The position numbers and the translations under genes were made by a program. The notes under the pieces are model-generated. The model made no database searches, was not told the origin of the DNA, and was given only the letters and a program-made list of their open reading frames with translations. Of a stretch of DNA of 54,618 nucleotides, positions 17,577-25,998 are shown piece after piece. The stretch's first letter is position 1, and each line of letters opens with the position of its first letter. This DNA is from CAIUSP01 sp964594365. Lineage in GTDB: Bacteria > Actinomycetota > Thermoleophilia > Solirubrobacterales > 70-9. The DNA is taken from NCBI GenBank assembly GCA_964594365.1, contig CAZQMB010000009.1, positions 1 to 54,618 on the forward strand, read 5' to 3'.

Positions 17577-17696
17577 TCACAGGTAGGCCAGACCGAACAC
17601 GTAGCCGATCGCGAAGAAGATGATGATCACGATCGCGACGATCGCTGCAACCAGCCCCATCATCGTCAGTAGTTCACTTCTCGCTTCCTTGTCCAT
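17577..17696 (-). CDS. 39-aa single-pass membrane peptide
   Basis: The reading frame encodes a charged N-terminus (MDKEARSELLTMM), a strongly hydrophobic helix (GLVAAIVAIVIIIFFAIGYV) and a short end (FGLAYL). Its ATG lies inside the last codons of folC in another frame, so the two overlap by 23 bp and may be translationally coupled. The clean hydrophobic segment and high GC at third positions argue for a real gene. No family is recognised. Next downstream is the zinc-ribbon membrane protein, a possible partner. Confidence 0.6.
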   Translation of the reverse strand: MDKEARSELLTMMGLVAAIVAIVIIIFFAIGYVFGLAYL

Positions 17697-18927
17697 ACGT
17701 ACCTAGAAGGTAGTGGGAACCGGTGACGACCGCGACACCTCCGTTGCGATGCGCTATCTCACGGGCTCTCTCGATTGCATCGGCGGGGTCGGATACGACC
17801 TCTGATGCCACCCCGAAGCGCTCGCAGGTGGCTGCCAACTCCGAGGCGGGTACGCACTTGGCCCCCGGACGGCCGGTGCCCGCCATCCGGTCCTCGGCGA
17901 TCTCGGTACAAACGAAGGTCTCCGATATGCCCGCCAGAGCCTCGATCATCCCCGAGGCATCCTTGTCGTCGAGGATTGCGAGGCAAAAGACCACCGGCCT
18001 GTCCTCGAGGACGATCGGAAGGGCCTCGGCCAGCGCCCGCGCAGCATCTGGGTTGTGGGCAACATCCAAGACCACCGGAGGATCGCCTGCCAAGACCTCC
18101 AGTCGGCCGGGAATCACGAAATCCGTTTGATCGGCTGCACGGTTCGATCCTCCTCCATCACCGATGAGTACCTCCGTCGCGGCGAGAGCAAGACCGAGGT
18201 TCCGGCGCTGGAAACCGGGCATGGTGTCGGGGCCGGCCGGCTCCGCGATCATCCAACGGGCGTGTCGATCGGCAACGAATTCCTCGACCACCGGCTCGAC
18301 CCAAGAGGACGGATCCGGACCGGTGACCAGCACGCTGTGGTCGCGCAGGACGGCGAGTTTCTCGGCCGCGATCTCGGCGACCGTGTCTCCCAGCCACTCG
18401 GTGTGATCCAGACCGACAGAGGTCAGGACCGTCACCTTCGACGGGATCACATTGGTGGCGTCCAGCCGCCCGCCCAACCCAGCCTCGATCGCGGCAACCT
18501 CAACCCCGGCCTCCGCGAACGCGCAGAATGCGGCGGCAGTGAGGAGCTCGTACTGGGTGACAGGCCCCTCATCGTCGCCGGAAGCCCGGTCGGCCGCCAC
18601 CGCCGCACGCTCGGCCTGCTCGATTACCGCGAGAAAGCGATCCGGTCCGATCGGCTCTTGTCCAATTTCGATTCGCTCCCGCCAGGAAGTCAGGTGGGGA
18701 GAGAGATAAGCGCCCGTAAGGCGCTCTCCCTGTCCAGCGGCGAGTCTGGCGATGTATCGCGTAGTCGAGGACTTCCCGTTGGTCCCCACCACGTGAGCGC
18801 TCGCGAATCGCCGCTGTGGCAGACCGAGCAACGAGCAGAGCCGCTGCATCCGCTCGAGACCCAGCTTCCATCCGATCGGCTCCCGCGCCGCAAGGATCCT
18901 CTCGGCGGCCGCATCGGTCTCGTTCAG
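17674..18927 (-). CDS. folC: Folylpolyglutamate/dihydrofolate synthase, probable CTG start
   Basis: FolC adds glutamate to folates (and often to dihydropteroate) using ATP. Family motifs are the P-loop VVGTNGKSSTTRYIA, AIEAGLGGRLDATNV and VLDVAHNPDAARALAEAL. The first ATG (18849) would cut off a conserved N-terminal segment. The 26 codons upstream read in frame and contain EPIGWKLGLERMQRL, which matches the FolC N-terminus. That frame has no ATG, GTG or TTG. A CTG at 18927 overlaps the valS stop as CTGA and has GGAGG 7 nt upstream, so I place the start there (417 aa). The 3' end overlaps a 39-aa peptide gene. Confidence 0.88.
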   Translation of the reverse strand: MNETDAAAERILAAREPIGWKLGLERMQRLCSLLGLPQRRFASAHVVGTNGKSSTTRYIARLAAGQGERLTGAYLSPHLTSWRERIEIGQEPIGPDRFLAVIEQAERAAVAADRASGDDEGPVTQYELLTAAAFCAFAEAGVEVAAIEAGLGGRLDATNVIPSKVTVLTSVGLDHTEWLGDTVAEIAAEKLAVLRDHSVLVTGPDPSSWVEPVVEEFVADRHARWMIAEPAGPDTMPGFQRRNLGLALAATEVLIGDGGGSNRAADQTDFVIPGRLEVLAGDPPVVLDVAHNPDAARALAEALPIVLEDRPVVFCLAILDDKDASGMIEALAGISETFVCTEIAEDRMAGTGRPGAKCVPASELAATCERFGVASEVVSDPADAIERAREIAHRNGGVAVVTGSHYLLGTYGQGSEK

Positions 18928-21476
18928 GAGAGGTCCTCCAACTCGGACCGGTACCTCTCCAGCTTCTCCCTCTCCTCCTCGACCACCTCCGACGGTGCAC
19001 CTGCGACGAACTTGTCGTTGGCCAGCTTCCCCTCGGCACGGGCCACCTCGGAGCGCAGGGTCTCCCGACGCTCCTCGATCCTCGCCGCGACTGCCTCGGC
19101 GTCGACACCTTCTGCGGCGAGAATCTCCACTCCGGCCACGGTCGCTATCGCGTCACCGTGGACATCGCCGAACTCGATCCTGGTCAGGCGCCCGACCAAT
19201 TCATGGGGCTGGCCACCCGGCATCCGTCCGGCGAGAGTGGCCCCGGCGGCCACCCCTGCGAGATCACGCCACCGACGGAGCGCCTTGGTCGTCTCGATCG
19301 CCTTCCCAATCTCCTCCTCGGCCGCCTGATCGACCAGAGCCTCGTCGAACACGGGGTAGGGATGGATGATCAGGGCCTCGGCTCGGCCCTCCCGCTCGGG
19401 CAGGTACGAGTAGATCTCCTCGGTGACGAAGGGGACGAAGGGGTGAGCCAGCGCGAGCGTGCCCTCGAGCACCCAAAGCAGGGTCCGTGATGCGTCCTCG
19501 TCTCCCTCGTAGAGCCTCGGCTTGACGATCTCGAGATACCAGTCGCAGAACTCGGACCAGAAGAACTCGTAGAAGCTGAGCACCGCATGGGCGAAGTCGA
19601 ACCGACCGACGCACTCCGAGATCTCGGCTACGGCTCGCTCGAACCTCGAGATGATCCATCGGTCCTCGACCGCGGCGCTGCCGGTCCCTGGCTCGACCGA
19701 CTCGTCACACGAGGTGAGGATCAGGCGTGAGGCGTTCCAGAGCTTGTTGGCGAGATCCCGGCCTTGCTGGACCCTGGCCTGGGAGAAGCGCACATCCTGC
19801 GTGGAAGACATCGCCAGGAGCCCGAAGCGCAGGGCATCTGCTCCGTGCTCATCGATCTCGACCAGAGGGTCGATTCCGGTTCCGAGGCTCTTCGACATCC
19901 TCCGGCCGTCAGGGGCCTGGACGACCGAGTGGACGTACACGTCGGAGAAGGGGATCTCTCCCGTGAACTCGAGCGAACACATGATCATCCTCGCCACCCA
20001 GAGGAAGAGGATCTCCCGAGCCGTGCTGAGGAAATCGGTCGGGAAGAAGGCCTTGAACTCGGCTGTCTCCGTGTCCGGCCACCCGAGCGTCGCGAACGGC
20101 CACAGCGCCGAGCTGAACCAGGTATCGAGCACGTCCTCGTCGCGGACCCATCCGTCCCCGTCGGGCTCGGTCTCTCCCACGTAGATCTCGTCGCCGCGAT
20201 ACCAGACCGGAAGCCGGTGGCCCCACCAGAGTTGGCGCGAGACGCACCATGGCCGGATGTTCCTCATCCACTCGAGACAGACGTCCCGCGAGGAGTCCGG
20301 CGTGAACCTGACCTCTCCCTTCTCCACCACCTCGATCGCGGGCTTCGCTAGTTCATCCATGCGGCAGAACCACTGAAGCGAGATGAGGGGCTCGATCCGC
20401 TCACCCGAGCGGTGCGAGAAGGGAACCGAGTGCACGTACTCCGTCTCGGACCGGAGAGAGCCCTCGGCACGCAAGGCCTCCACGACGGCCGTCTGGGCCT
20501 CGGAAGCGGTCATGCCGGCGTACGGTTCGCCTGCCTCGGCGGACATCTGTCCGTCTTCCCCGATCACGCTGATCTCCTCGAGTCCGTGCTTGCGGCCGAT
20601 CTCGAAGTCGTTCGGATCGTGGCCCGGGGTGATCTTGAGCGCTCCGGTGCCGAACTCGGGATCGACGTGCTCGTCGGCGATCACAGGGATTCGACGTCCG
20701 ACGAGCGGAAGTATCACCTCGGAGCCGACCAGAGAGGAGTACCGCTCGTCGTCGGGCGATACGGCCACCGCCGTGTCGGCGAGCATCGTCTCTGGTCGCA
20801 CCGTGGCTACGACGAGCTCGCCAGAGCCGTCAGCGAGCGGATAGGCGATCTCGTAGAGGCTGTCGGTCACCTCGCGATTCTCGACCTCGAGGTCCGAGAT
20901 GGCCGAGCGTGAGCCGGGATCCCAGTTGACCATGTAGTTGTCGCGATAGATGTATCCGCGCTCGTGGAACTCGCAGAAGACGCGCATGACCGCCTTGGCG
21001 TACCCGTCGTCGAGCGTGAATCGCTCCCGCTCGTAGTCGCACGAGGCTCCGAGCCTCTTGTACTGCTCGAGGATCCGCGATCCGTACTGCTCCTTCCACT
21101 CCCAGACCTTCTCGACGAAAGCCTCGCGCCCCATCTCGTGCCGGTCGAGTCCTTCCGTTCGGAGTTCCTTCTCCACCACCGCCTGGGTGGCGATTCCCGC
21201 ATGATCGGTTCCAAGGGTCCAGAGGGTGTTCCTTCCCTGCATCCGTCTCATCCGGACGATCGCGTCCTGGATCGAGCCGTTGAGACCGTGACCCATGTGG
21301 AGAGCTCCGGTCACGTTGGGTGGTGGAATCGCGACCGAGAAGTTCTCGGCAGGGTCACCGGTTGCGTCGGGATGGAACCAACCTCCGTCCATCCAGCGCT
21401 CGAAGACGCGTGACTCGACCTCGCCGGGATTCCAGCGTGTGGTCGCTTCCAGTCTCGCCTTGCGCTCGTCGCTCAC
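18924..21476 (-). CDS. valS: Valyl-tRNA synthetase
   Basis: ValRS charges tRNA-Val with valine and edits mischarged threonine. The 850-aa class I synthetase has the HIGH-type motif PPPNVTGALHMGHGLN, the signature LWTLGTDHAGIATQ, the CP1 editing domain, a KMSKS motif as RRMSKSLGTG near residue 545, an anticodon-binding domain and a C-terminal coiled coil (about 790-845). Length and domain order are typical. The GTG start at 21476 is preceded by GATAAT 9 nt upstream. Its stop overlaps the proposed folC CTG start. Confidence 0.97.
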   Translation of the reverse strand: MSDERKARLEATTRWNPGEVESRVFERWMDGGWFHPDATGDPAENFSVAIPPPNVTGALHMGHGLNGSIQDAIVRMRRMQGRNTLWTLGTDHAGIATQAVVEKELRTEGLDRHEMGREAFVEKVWEWKEQYGSRILEQYKRLGASCDYERERFTLDDGYAKAVMRVFCEFHERGYIYRDNYMVNWDPGSRSAISDLEVENREVTDSLYEIAYPLADGSGELVVATVRPETMLADTAVAVSPDDERYSSLVGSEVILPLVGRRIPVIADEHVDPEFGTGALKITPGHDPNDFEIGRKHGLEEISVIGEDGQMSAEAGEPYAGMTASEAQTAVVEALRAEGSLRSETEYVHSVPFSHRSGERIEPLISLQWFCRMDELAKPAIEVVEKGEVRFTPDSSRDVCLEWMRNIRPWCVSRQLWWGHRLPVWYRGDEIYVGETEPDGDGWVRDEDVLDTWFSSALWPFATLGWPDTETAEFKAFFPTDFLSTAREILFLWVARMIMCSLEFTGEIPFSDVYVHSVVQAPDGRRMSKSLGTGIDPLVEIDEHGADALRFGLLAMSSTQDVRFSQARVQQGRDLANKLWNASRLILTSCDESVEPGTGSAAVEDRWIISRFERAVAEISECVGRFDFAHAVLSFYEFFWSEFCDWYLEIVKPRLYEGDEDASRTLLWVLEGTLALAHPFVPFVTEEIYSYLPEREGRAEALIIHPYPVFDEALVDQAAEEEIGKAIETTKALRRWRDLAGVAAGATLAGRMPGGQPHELVGRLTRIEFGDVHGDAIATVAGVEILAAEGVDAEAVAARIEERRETLRSEVARAEGKLANDKFVAGAPSEVVEEEREKLERYRSELEDLS

Positions 21477-21533
21477 GGTCGGGCGATTATCGCCCCAAAG
21501 CGGCTGCCGATGCGTCCGAGGGAGCTTCCGGAA

Positions 21534-22850
21534 TCAGGCGGTTCGCTCGCCGAGCGTTCCCACCGGATCGGTGGCGGATAGACCTGACTCGGCCGGAGGT
21601 ACTTCGCCGACCACGATCTCCGGTGGCAGTCCCTTCTCGATCGTCTCCTTGGTGATGACGCAACGGGTGACATCCGCCCGGGAAGGCAGTTCGAACTGCA
21701 CGTCCAGCAGAGTCTCCTCGAGGATGGAGCGAAGGCCTCTCGCACCGGCATCACGCTCGATCGCTCGATCCGCGATCGCTGCAAGCGAGTCGGGCGCGAA
21801 GACCAGCTCGACGTCGTCGTACTTGAACGAGCTGCGGAACTGGTTGACGAGGGCGTTGCGGGGCTCGGTGAGGATCCTGATCAGATCATCACGCTTCAAC
21901 TGGTGGATGGCCGAGACGACGGGCAACCTCCCGATGAATTCGGGGATCAGCCCGTACTCCATCAGGTCCTCGGGAAGCACATGCTCGAACACCTCTCCCA
22001 GGTCTTCGGCAGCCTGTGTTGCGATCTCGGCGCCGAAGCCGATGCCCTTGTTCCCGACCCGCCTCTCGACCACCTCGTCCAGTTGTGCAAACGAGCCGCC
22101 GCAGATGAAGAGGATGTTGGAAGTGTCGATCGTGAGGAACTCCTGGTGGGGGTGCTTGCGACCTCCCTGAGGCGGAACCGAAGCACTGGTCCCCTCGATG
22201 ATCTTGAGCAGCGCCTGCTGTACGCCCTCGCCCGAGACGTCACGGGTGAGTGAAGGGTTGTCCGCCTTGCGGGCGATCTTGTCTATCTCGTCCAGGTAGA
22301 TGATCCCCCGCTCGGCCTTCTTCACATCGAAGTCGGCGGCCTGGATCAGCTTCAGCAGGATGTTCTCCACATCCTCTCCCACGTAGCCGGCCTCGGTCAG
22401 CGCGGTCGCATCGGCTATCGCGAACGGAACGTTGATGATCCGCGCAAGCGTCTGGGCGAGAAGCGTCTTGCCACACCCGGTCGGACCGAGCAGGAGGATG
22501 TTCGACTTCTGGAGTTCGACGTCGTCGGACTTCGAGCCGGCCATCTCGATCCGCTTGTAGTGGTTGTAGACGGCAACGGACAGCGAGCGCTTGGCGCTCT
22601 CCTGTCCCACCACGTACTCGTTCAGCGTCTCGAAGATCTCGGTCGGCTTGGGCAGGCTCTCGAGCTCGATCCCGGGCGCGTCGGCGGCAGCCGATCCGGA
22701 GACCTCCTCGTCGATGATCTCGTTGCAGAGATCGATGCACTCGTCGCAGACGTAGACGCCCGGACCGGCGATCAGTTTCTTGACCTGACGCTGCGACTTA
22801 CCGCAGAAACTGCAGAGCAGCTGCTCGTTGGAATCGGTTGGACGTGCCAG
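21534..22850 (-). CDS. clpX: ATP-dependent Clp protease ATPase subunit ClpX, probable CTG start
   Basis: ClpX unfolds tagged proteins and feeds them to ClpP. The full-length protein (438 aa) has a zinc-binding domain with C13, C16, C35 and C38, Walker A GPTGCGKT, Walker B IIYLDEIDKIA, and the IGF-type ClpP loop reading KGIGFGAEI. The first ATG/GTG/TTG start (GTG 22613) would delete the whole zinc domain. In frame, a TGA at 22857-22859 closes the gene upstream, leaving only GTT, CCG and CTG before ARPTDSNEQLLCSFCGKS, the normal ClpX N-terminus. CTG at 22850 with TAGGAG about 10 nt upstream is therefore the likely start. Confidence 0.93.
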   Translation of the reverse strand: MARPTDSNEQLLCSFCGKSQRQVKKLIAGPGVYVCDECIDLCNEIIDEEVSGSAAADAPGIELESLPKPTEIFETLNEYVVGQESAKRSLSVAVYNHYKRIEMAGSKSDDVELQKSNILLLGPTGCGKTLLAQTLARIINVPFAIADATALTEAGYVGEDVENILLKLIQAADFDVKKAERGIIYLDEIDKIARKADNPSLTRDVSGEGVQQALLKIIEGTSASVPPQGGRKHPHQEFLTIDTSNILFICGGSFAQLDEVVERRVGNKGIGFGAEIATQAAEDLGEVFEHVLPEDLMEYGLIPEFIGRLPVVSAIHQLKRDDLIRILTEPRNALVNQFRSSFKYDDVELVFAPDSLAAIADRAIERDAGARGLRSILEETLLDVQFELPSRADVTRCVITKETIEKGLPPEIVVGEVPPAESGLSATDPVGTLGERTA

Positions 22851-22977
22851 CGGAACTCAACTCCTAGATGTTCGACGTGGGTGACGGGAAGAGGGGCTCT
22901 TCCGTCCGTGTGCAGGTGGATTACGCCGCTTCAGGCACGTTTCCTGCCCGCATGCCGGAATGCGAGAGAGCTTGCGT

Positions 22978-23769
22978 TCAGCTGAACCGGTCCCAGCGGG
23001 CGAGATCGAGGCGCGGGTCGATCTCCCTGCCGCGAACTCGAATCTCGAAATGGAGATGGCAGCCGGTCCCAGCGGCATTTCCCGTGGTGCCCACGCGCCC
23101 GACCATCTCGCCGGTAGACACCCGCTCGCCCAAGCCCGGCAGCGCCGGTTTACGGAGGTGCGAGTAGAAGTACGAGCGACGTTCACGAGCCCCGAGGATG
23201 CGCAGGTAGTTGCCGTAGAGAACGGGGTCGTACCCGCGGGAGATCACCTTCCCCGCTCTCACCGCAGCCAACGGGGTACCGCACCTCGTCATGACGTCGT
23301 AGCCCTCGTGCACGCGATCGTCGCTGCGTGGAGCGCCGAACAGGCCGAGCCAGCCCCTCGCCCAATGAGGCCCCCTGACCGGGAAGAAGTGACCCGCCAA
23401 TCGGAACTCCCCGAGTTTGCGCAGGGGACCATCGGCGACGGTGCCGAAGACCGAGTAACGACCGTCAGGAGCCGGCTTGCCGGCACCGGTCAGGGCATTC
23501 CATTCGAACTCGCGAACCTCCCCCGGCAGCACCGGATCGAGGGCGATCCTGCGCACCGGCCTGCCCTCGTTGCCTCTGGGCACCAGGAGAACCTCGACCC
23601 TCGTAGCTCCGGAGAACATCGTCTCGTCGACAGAGAGCGAGATCCTGGCCCTGTCACCCCCGAAGAAGGCCCGCTTGGGAGCGACCGAGGCGGTCTGGAA
23701 CTCGGCGACGGGTGCAGCCGTTGCTGGCGCAGCGAGACAGCCTGCGATCAGACAGAGGAGGTAAGGCAG
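22978..23769 (-). CDS. M23 metallopeptidase lipoprotein with FlgD-like Ig domain; start codon unclear
   Basis: The C-terminal half is an M23 (LytM-type) endopeptidase domain with HEGYDVMTRCGTPLAAVRAG, a GTTGNAAGTGCHLHFEI metal/active-site block, and DPRLDL near the end. The N-terminal part is an Ig-like domain (FEWNALTGAGKPAPDGRYSV resembles FlgD). ATG 23619 would truncate that Ig domain. In-frame upstream codons encode a hydrophobic signal and a lipobox (CLIAGC), preceded by a basic GRPRHR stretch, but no ATG, GTG or TTG exists before an in-frame stop in clpP. CTG at 23769 (263 aa) is given; ATA at 23817, with GGAGG upstream, would include the basic n-region. It probably acts on cell-wall peptide bridges. 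Confidence 0.75.
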   Translation of the reverse strand: MPYLLCLIAGCLAAPATAAPVAEFQTASVAPKRAFFGGDRARISLSVDETMFSGATRVEVLLVPRGNEGRPVRRIALDPVLPGEVREFEWNALTGAGKPAPDGRYSVFGTVADGPLRKLGEFRLAGHFFPVRGPHWARGWLGLFGAPRSDDRVHEGYDVMTRCGTPLAAVRAGKVISRGYDPVLYGNYLRILGARERRSYFYSHLRKPALPGLGERVSTGEMVGRVGTTGNAAGTGCHLHFEIRVRGREIDPRLDLARWDRFS

Positions 23770-23780
23770 TAGCGCCGCTG

Positions 23781-24365
23781 TTAGCGGTGCTCGATGACGC
23801 GGTCGACCAGGTTGTATTCCTTGGCCTCCTCCGCGGTCATGAAGTAGTCGCGCTCGGTGTCCTCAGTGACCTTCTCGAGCGGCTGACCGGTGTGCTTGGC
23901 GATGATCTCGTCCAACCGTTTGCGGCTGTCGATGATCTCCTTGGCGTGGATCTCGATGTCTGTGGCCTGGCCTTGGAAACCGGCCGAGACCTGATGGATC
24001 AGGATCTTGGAATTCGGCAGCGACATCCGCTTGCCCGCGGCACCGCCGGCAAGCAGCAGCGCCCCCATGCTCATCGCGATACCGACGCAGATCGTCTGTA
24101 CGTCCGGCTTGATGAACTGCATCGCGTCGTATATGGCGAGTCCGGCGTAGACCGATCCTCCGGGCGAGTTGATGTAGAGGCTGATGTCCTTGTCCGGATC
24201 CTCGGACTCGAGGTGGATCAACTGGGCGACGATCAGGTTTGCGATGTCCTCGGTGACCGGGGTGCCGAGGAAGACGATCCGCTCGTTGAGCAGGCGCGAG
24301 TAGATGTCGAACGCTCGCTCTCCGCGCGAGGTCTGCTCAACCACCATTGGAACCATTGGACTCAT
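23781..24365 (-). CDS. clpP: ATP-dependent Clp protease proteolytic subunit ClpP
   Basis: ClpP forms the tetradecameric serine protease chamber used by ClpX and ClpC. The 194-aa protein has the catalytic triad S99 (GIAMSMGALLL), H124 (ILIHQVSAG) and D173 (DTERDYFMT). The N-terminus offers three nearby methionines (1, 4 and 7); the ATG at 24365 is taken as first, but the mature protein is normally processed here anyway. It sits between tig and the M23 gene on the same strand. Only one ClpP is visible, whereas many actinobacteria have two. Confidence 0.96.
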   Translation of the reverse strand: MSPMVPMVVEQTSRGERAFDIYSRLLNERIVFLGTPVTEDIANLIVAQLIHLESEDPDKDISLYINSPGGSVYAGLAIYDAMQFIKPDVQTICVGIAMSMGALLLAGGAAGKRMSLPNSKILIHQVSAGFQGQATDIEIHAKEIIDSRKRLDEIIAKHTGQPLEKVTEDTERDYFMTAEEAKEYNLVDRVIEHR

Positions 24366-24377
24366 CGAGAAGCGAGT

Positions 24378-25799
24378 CTAGCGAGCGGTCTGGTCGGGAC
24401 CGTCTTCGGGGCCGTCCCCGGGGGTCCAGAGACCGCCTTTTTCCTCCCGCTCCTTCTCGGGGGTCCAGATGGCCTCTTTCGCCTCGGCTGCCTCGGGTGC
24501 GATCGGTGTGGCCTCGGCGGCGATCGCCTCGAGCGCCTTCTTCAGCCGGAGCTCATCGATCAGCTCGTCCTCCCGGCCAGCCTCGCGAAGCTGCTGGAGG
24601 GCATCCGCCGGCTCGGGGTGGCCGTGATCTTCGTGACCGGGCGGGATCGCCAGGGCCTCGAGCATCTCCTCCTCACCGATCTCGATCTTCTCGGACTCGG
24701 CAACCGCCTCCAACACCGCCTCGCGTCTGAGAGCCTGCTCGGCGTCCGGCCGGATCTCGGCGACCATCGACTCGGTCGTCTTCCCCTGCATCTGCGCGTA
24801 GCGCTCACCGCTGATGCCTTGCTGAGCGAGGGCGCGCTCCAGCCTGCGCCACATCTCGAGCGCCCGGCCGTCGATGACCGCATCGGGTAGATCGACCTTC
24901 GATACTGCGACCGCCGCGTCGAGGGCAGCGGCCCTGAAAGCCTCCTCCGACTGGCGCTCCAGCGCCTCCTTCATCTGAGAGGCGATCTCCTCGCGGAGCT
25001 CTGCGAGTGTTTCGAACTCCGAGGCCTCGGCTGCGAAATCGTCGTCGAGATCCGGCAGCACCTTCTCCCGGATCTCCTTGAGTTGGATCGTGAAGGTTGC
25101 GTGCTTTCCCTGGATCTCCTCCGCCGGGTAGTCATCGGGGAAGTCGACCTCGGCAGTCACTTCGCTGCCGGCATCTGCTCCGAGCAGCGGCTTCTCGAAG
25201 TCGGGCAGGACTTGGCCTCCGCCGATCTCCAACAGGAAGTCGCTTGCGGATCCACCCTCGAAGACTTCTCCGTCGATCTTGCCCTCGTAGTCGAGTACGA
25301 CTGCGTCTCCCTGGGCAGCCTTGCGGCCCTCGACCGGTTCGAGTCTCGCGAACGCCTCCCTGAGCCGTTCGAGCTCTCCCTCTACTGCGGTCACGGGAAC
25401 GTCGGCCTCGGCCCGTGGGGCCTCGACGCCCTTCCACTTGCCGAGCTTCGCATCCGGTCGGATCGATACCTCGAACGCAAAACTCAGAGGCTCGCCCTCT
25501 CCAGGCATCTTCTCGAGGCTGATCGAGGGATCACCCACCGGCCTCACCTTCGAGTCGTCGAGAGCGCTCACGTACCACTCCGCCAGCGAGGCCTCTATCG
25601 CCTCGTTGAGGACCGCATCGCGCCCGAGGCGCTGGAGGACCATCTCCGGAGGCACCTTGCCCTTTCGGAAGCCCTCGATCTTCATCTCCTTGCCGAGGCG
25701 TTCGGCTGCGGCCTTGATCCGGTTCTCCACCTCCTCGGCGGGGACCTCAGCCTCGATCTTGCGGCGTGATTCGGGCAGCTCGGTTACGGTCGTCTTCAT
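24378..25799 (-). CDS. tig: Trigger factor (ribosome-associated chaperone)
   Basis: Trigger factor binds nascent chains at the ribosome exit and has peptidyl-prolyl isomerase activity. The ATG at 25799 begins MKTTVTELPESRRKIEAEV, the normal N-terminus, with the ribosome-docking GFRKGKVPPEMVLQRLG near residue 45. A PPIase (FKBP-type) domain with GDAVVLDYEGKIDGEVFEGG follows, then the helical chaperone domain. The C-terminal ~45 residues are an unusual tail with two WTP motifs (EAIWTPEKE and GGLWTPGDG). It leads the tig-clpP-(M23)-clpX cluster. Confidence 0.95.
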   Translation of the reverse strand: MKTTVTELPESRRKIEAEVPAEEVENRIKAAAERLGKEMKIEGFRKGKVPPEMVLQRLGRDAVLNEAIEASLAEWYVSALDDSKVRPVGDPSISLEKMPGEGEPLSFAFEVSIRPDAKLGKWKGVEAPRAEADVPVTAVEGELERLREAFARLEPVEGRKAAQGDAVVLDYEGKIDGEVFEGGSASDFLLEIGGGQVLPDFEKPLLGADAGSEVTAEVDFPDDYPAEEIQGKHATFTIQLKEIREKVLPDLDDDFAAEASEFETLAELREEIASQMKEALERQSEEAFRAAALDAAVAVSKVDLPDAVIDGRALEMWRRLERALAQQGISGERYAQMQGKTTESMVAEIRPDAEQALRREAVLEAVAESEKIEIGEEEMLEALAIPPGHEDHGHPEPADALQQLREAGREDELIDELRLKKALEAIAAEATPIAPEAAEAKEAIWTPEKEREEKGGLWTPGDGPEDGPDQTAR

Positions 25800-25806
25800 C
25801 GCTCCG

Positions 25807-25998
25807 ATGACCTTAGAGAAACCTGAACGACGACTCCTTGCCGCCCCGGAGAGGATCGCTGCCCGCGCCCTCACCGGTGCGCCCGGCAGGGCGTACTCGT
25901 TCGCGCTCGACCTCGGTGCGACTCTCCTCGCGCTGGGGGCCTACGGGGCTCAGCGTGCCGCGGGCCTGGTCAGCGGTCGCCGGAGGCGTAACCGATGA
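25807..25998 (+). CDS. Possible 63-aa basic-ended small protein
   Basis: On the plus strand, in the gap between the divergent tig and the 3' end of the next minus-strand gene, an ATG opens 63 codons with strongly GC-biased third positions from about codon 9. It encodes APERIAARALTGAPGRAYSF, a hydrophobic stretch (ALDLGATLLALGAYGAQRA) and a basic end (GRRRRNR). No ribosome site is seen, and its start would be 7 bp from the tig start on the other strand. It overlaps the neighbouring gene's 3' end by 29 bp. Real or chance cannot be decided here. Confidence 0.35.
   Translation: MTLEKPERRLLAAPERIAARALTGAPGRAYSFALDLGATLLALGAYGAQRAAGLVSGRRRRNR

Noticed and set aside
18055..19329. 424-codon plus-strand frame opposite folC/valS
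   Set aside because: Antisense to two confident genes and crosses their boundary, with no recognisable domain.
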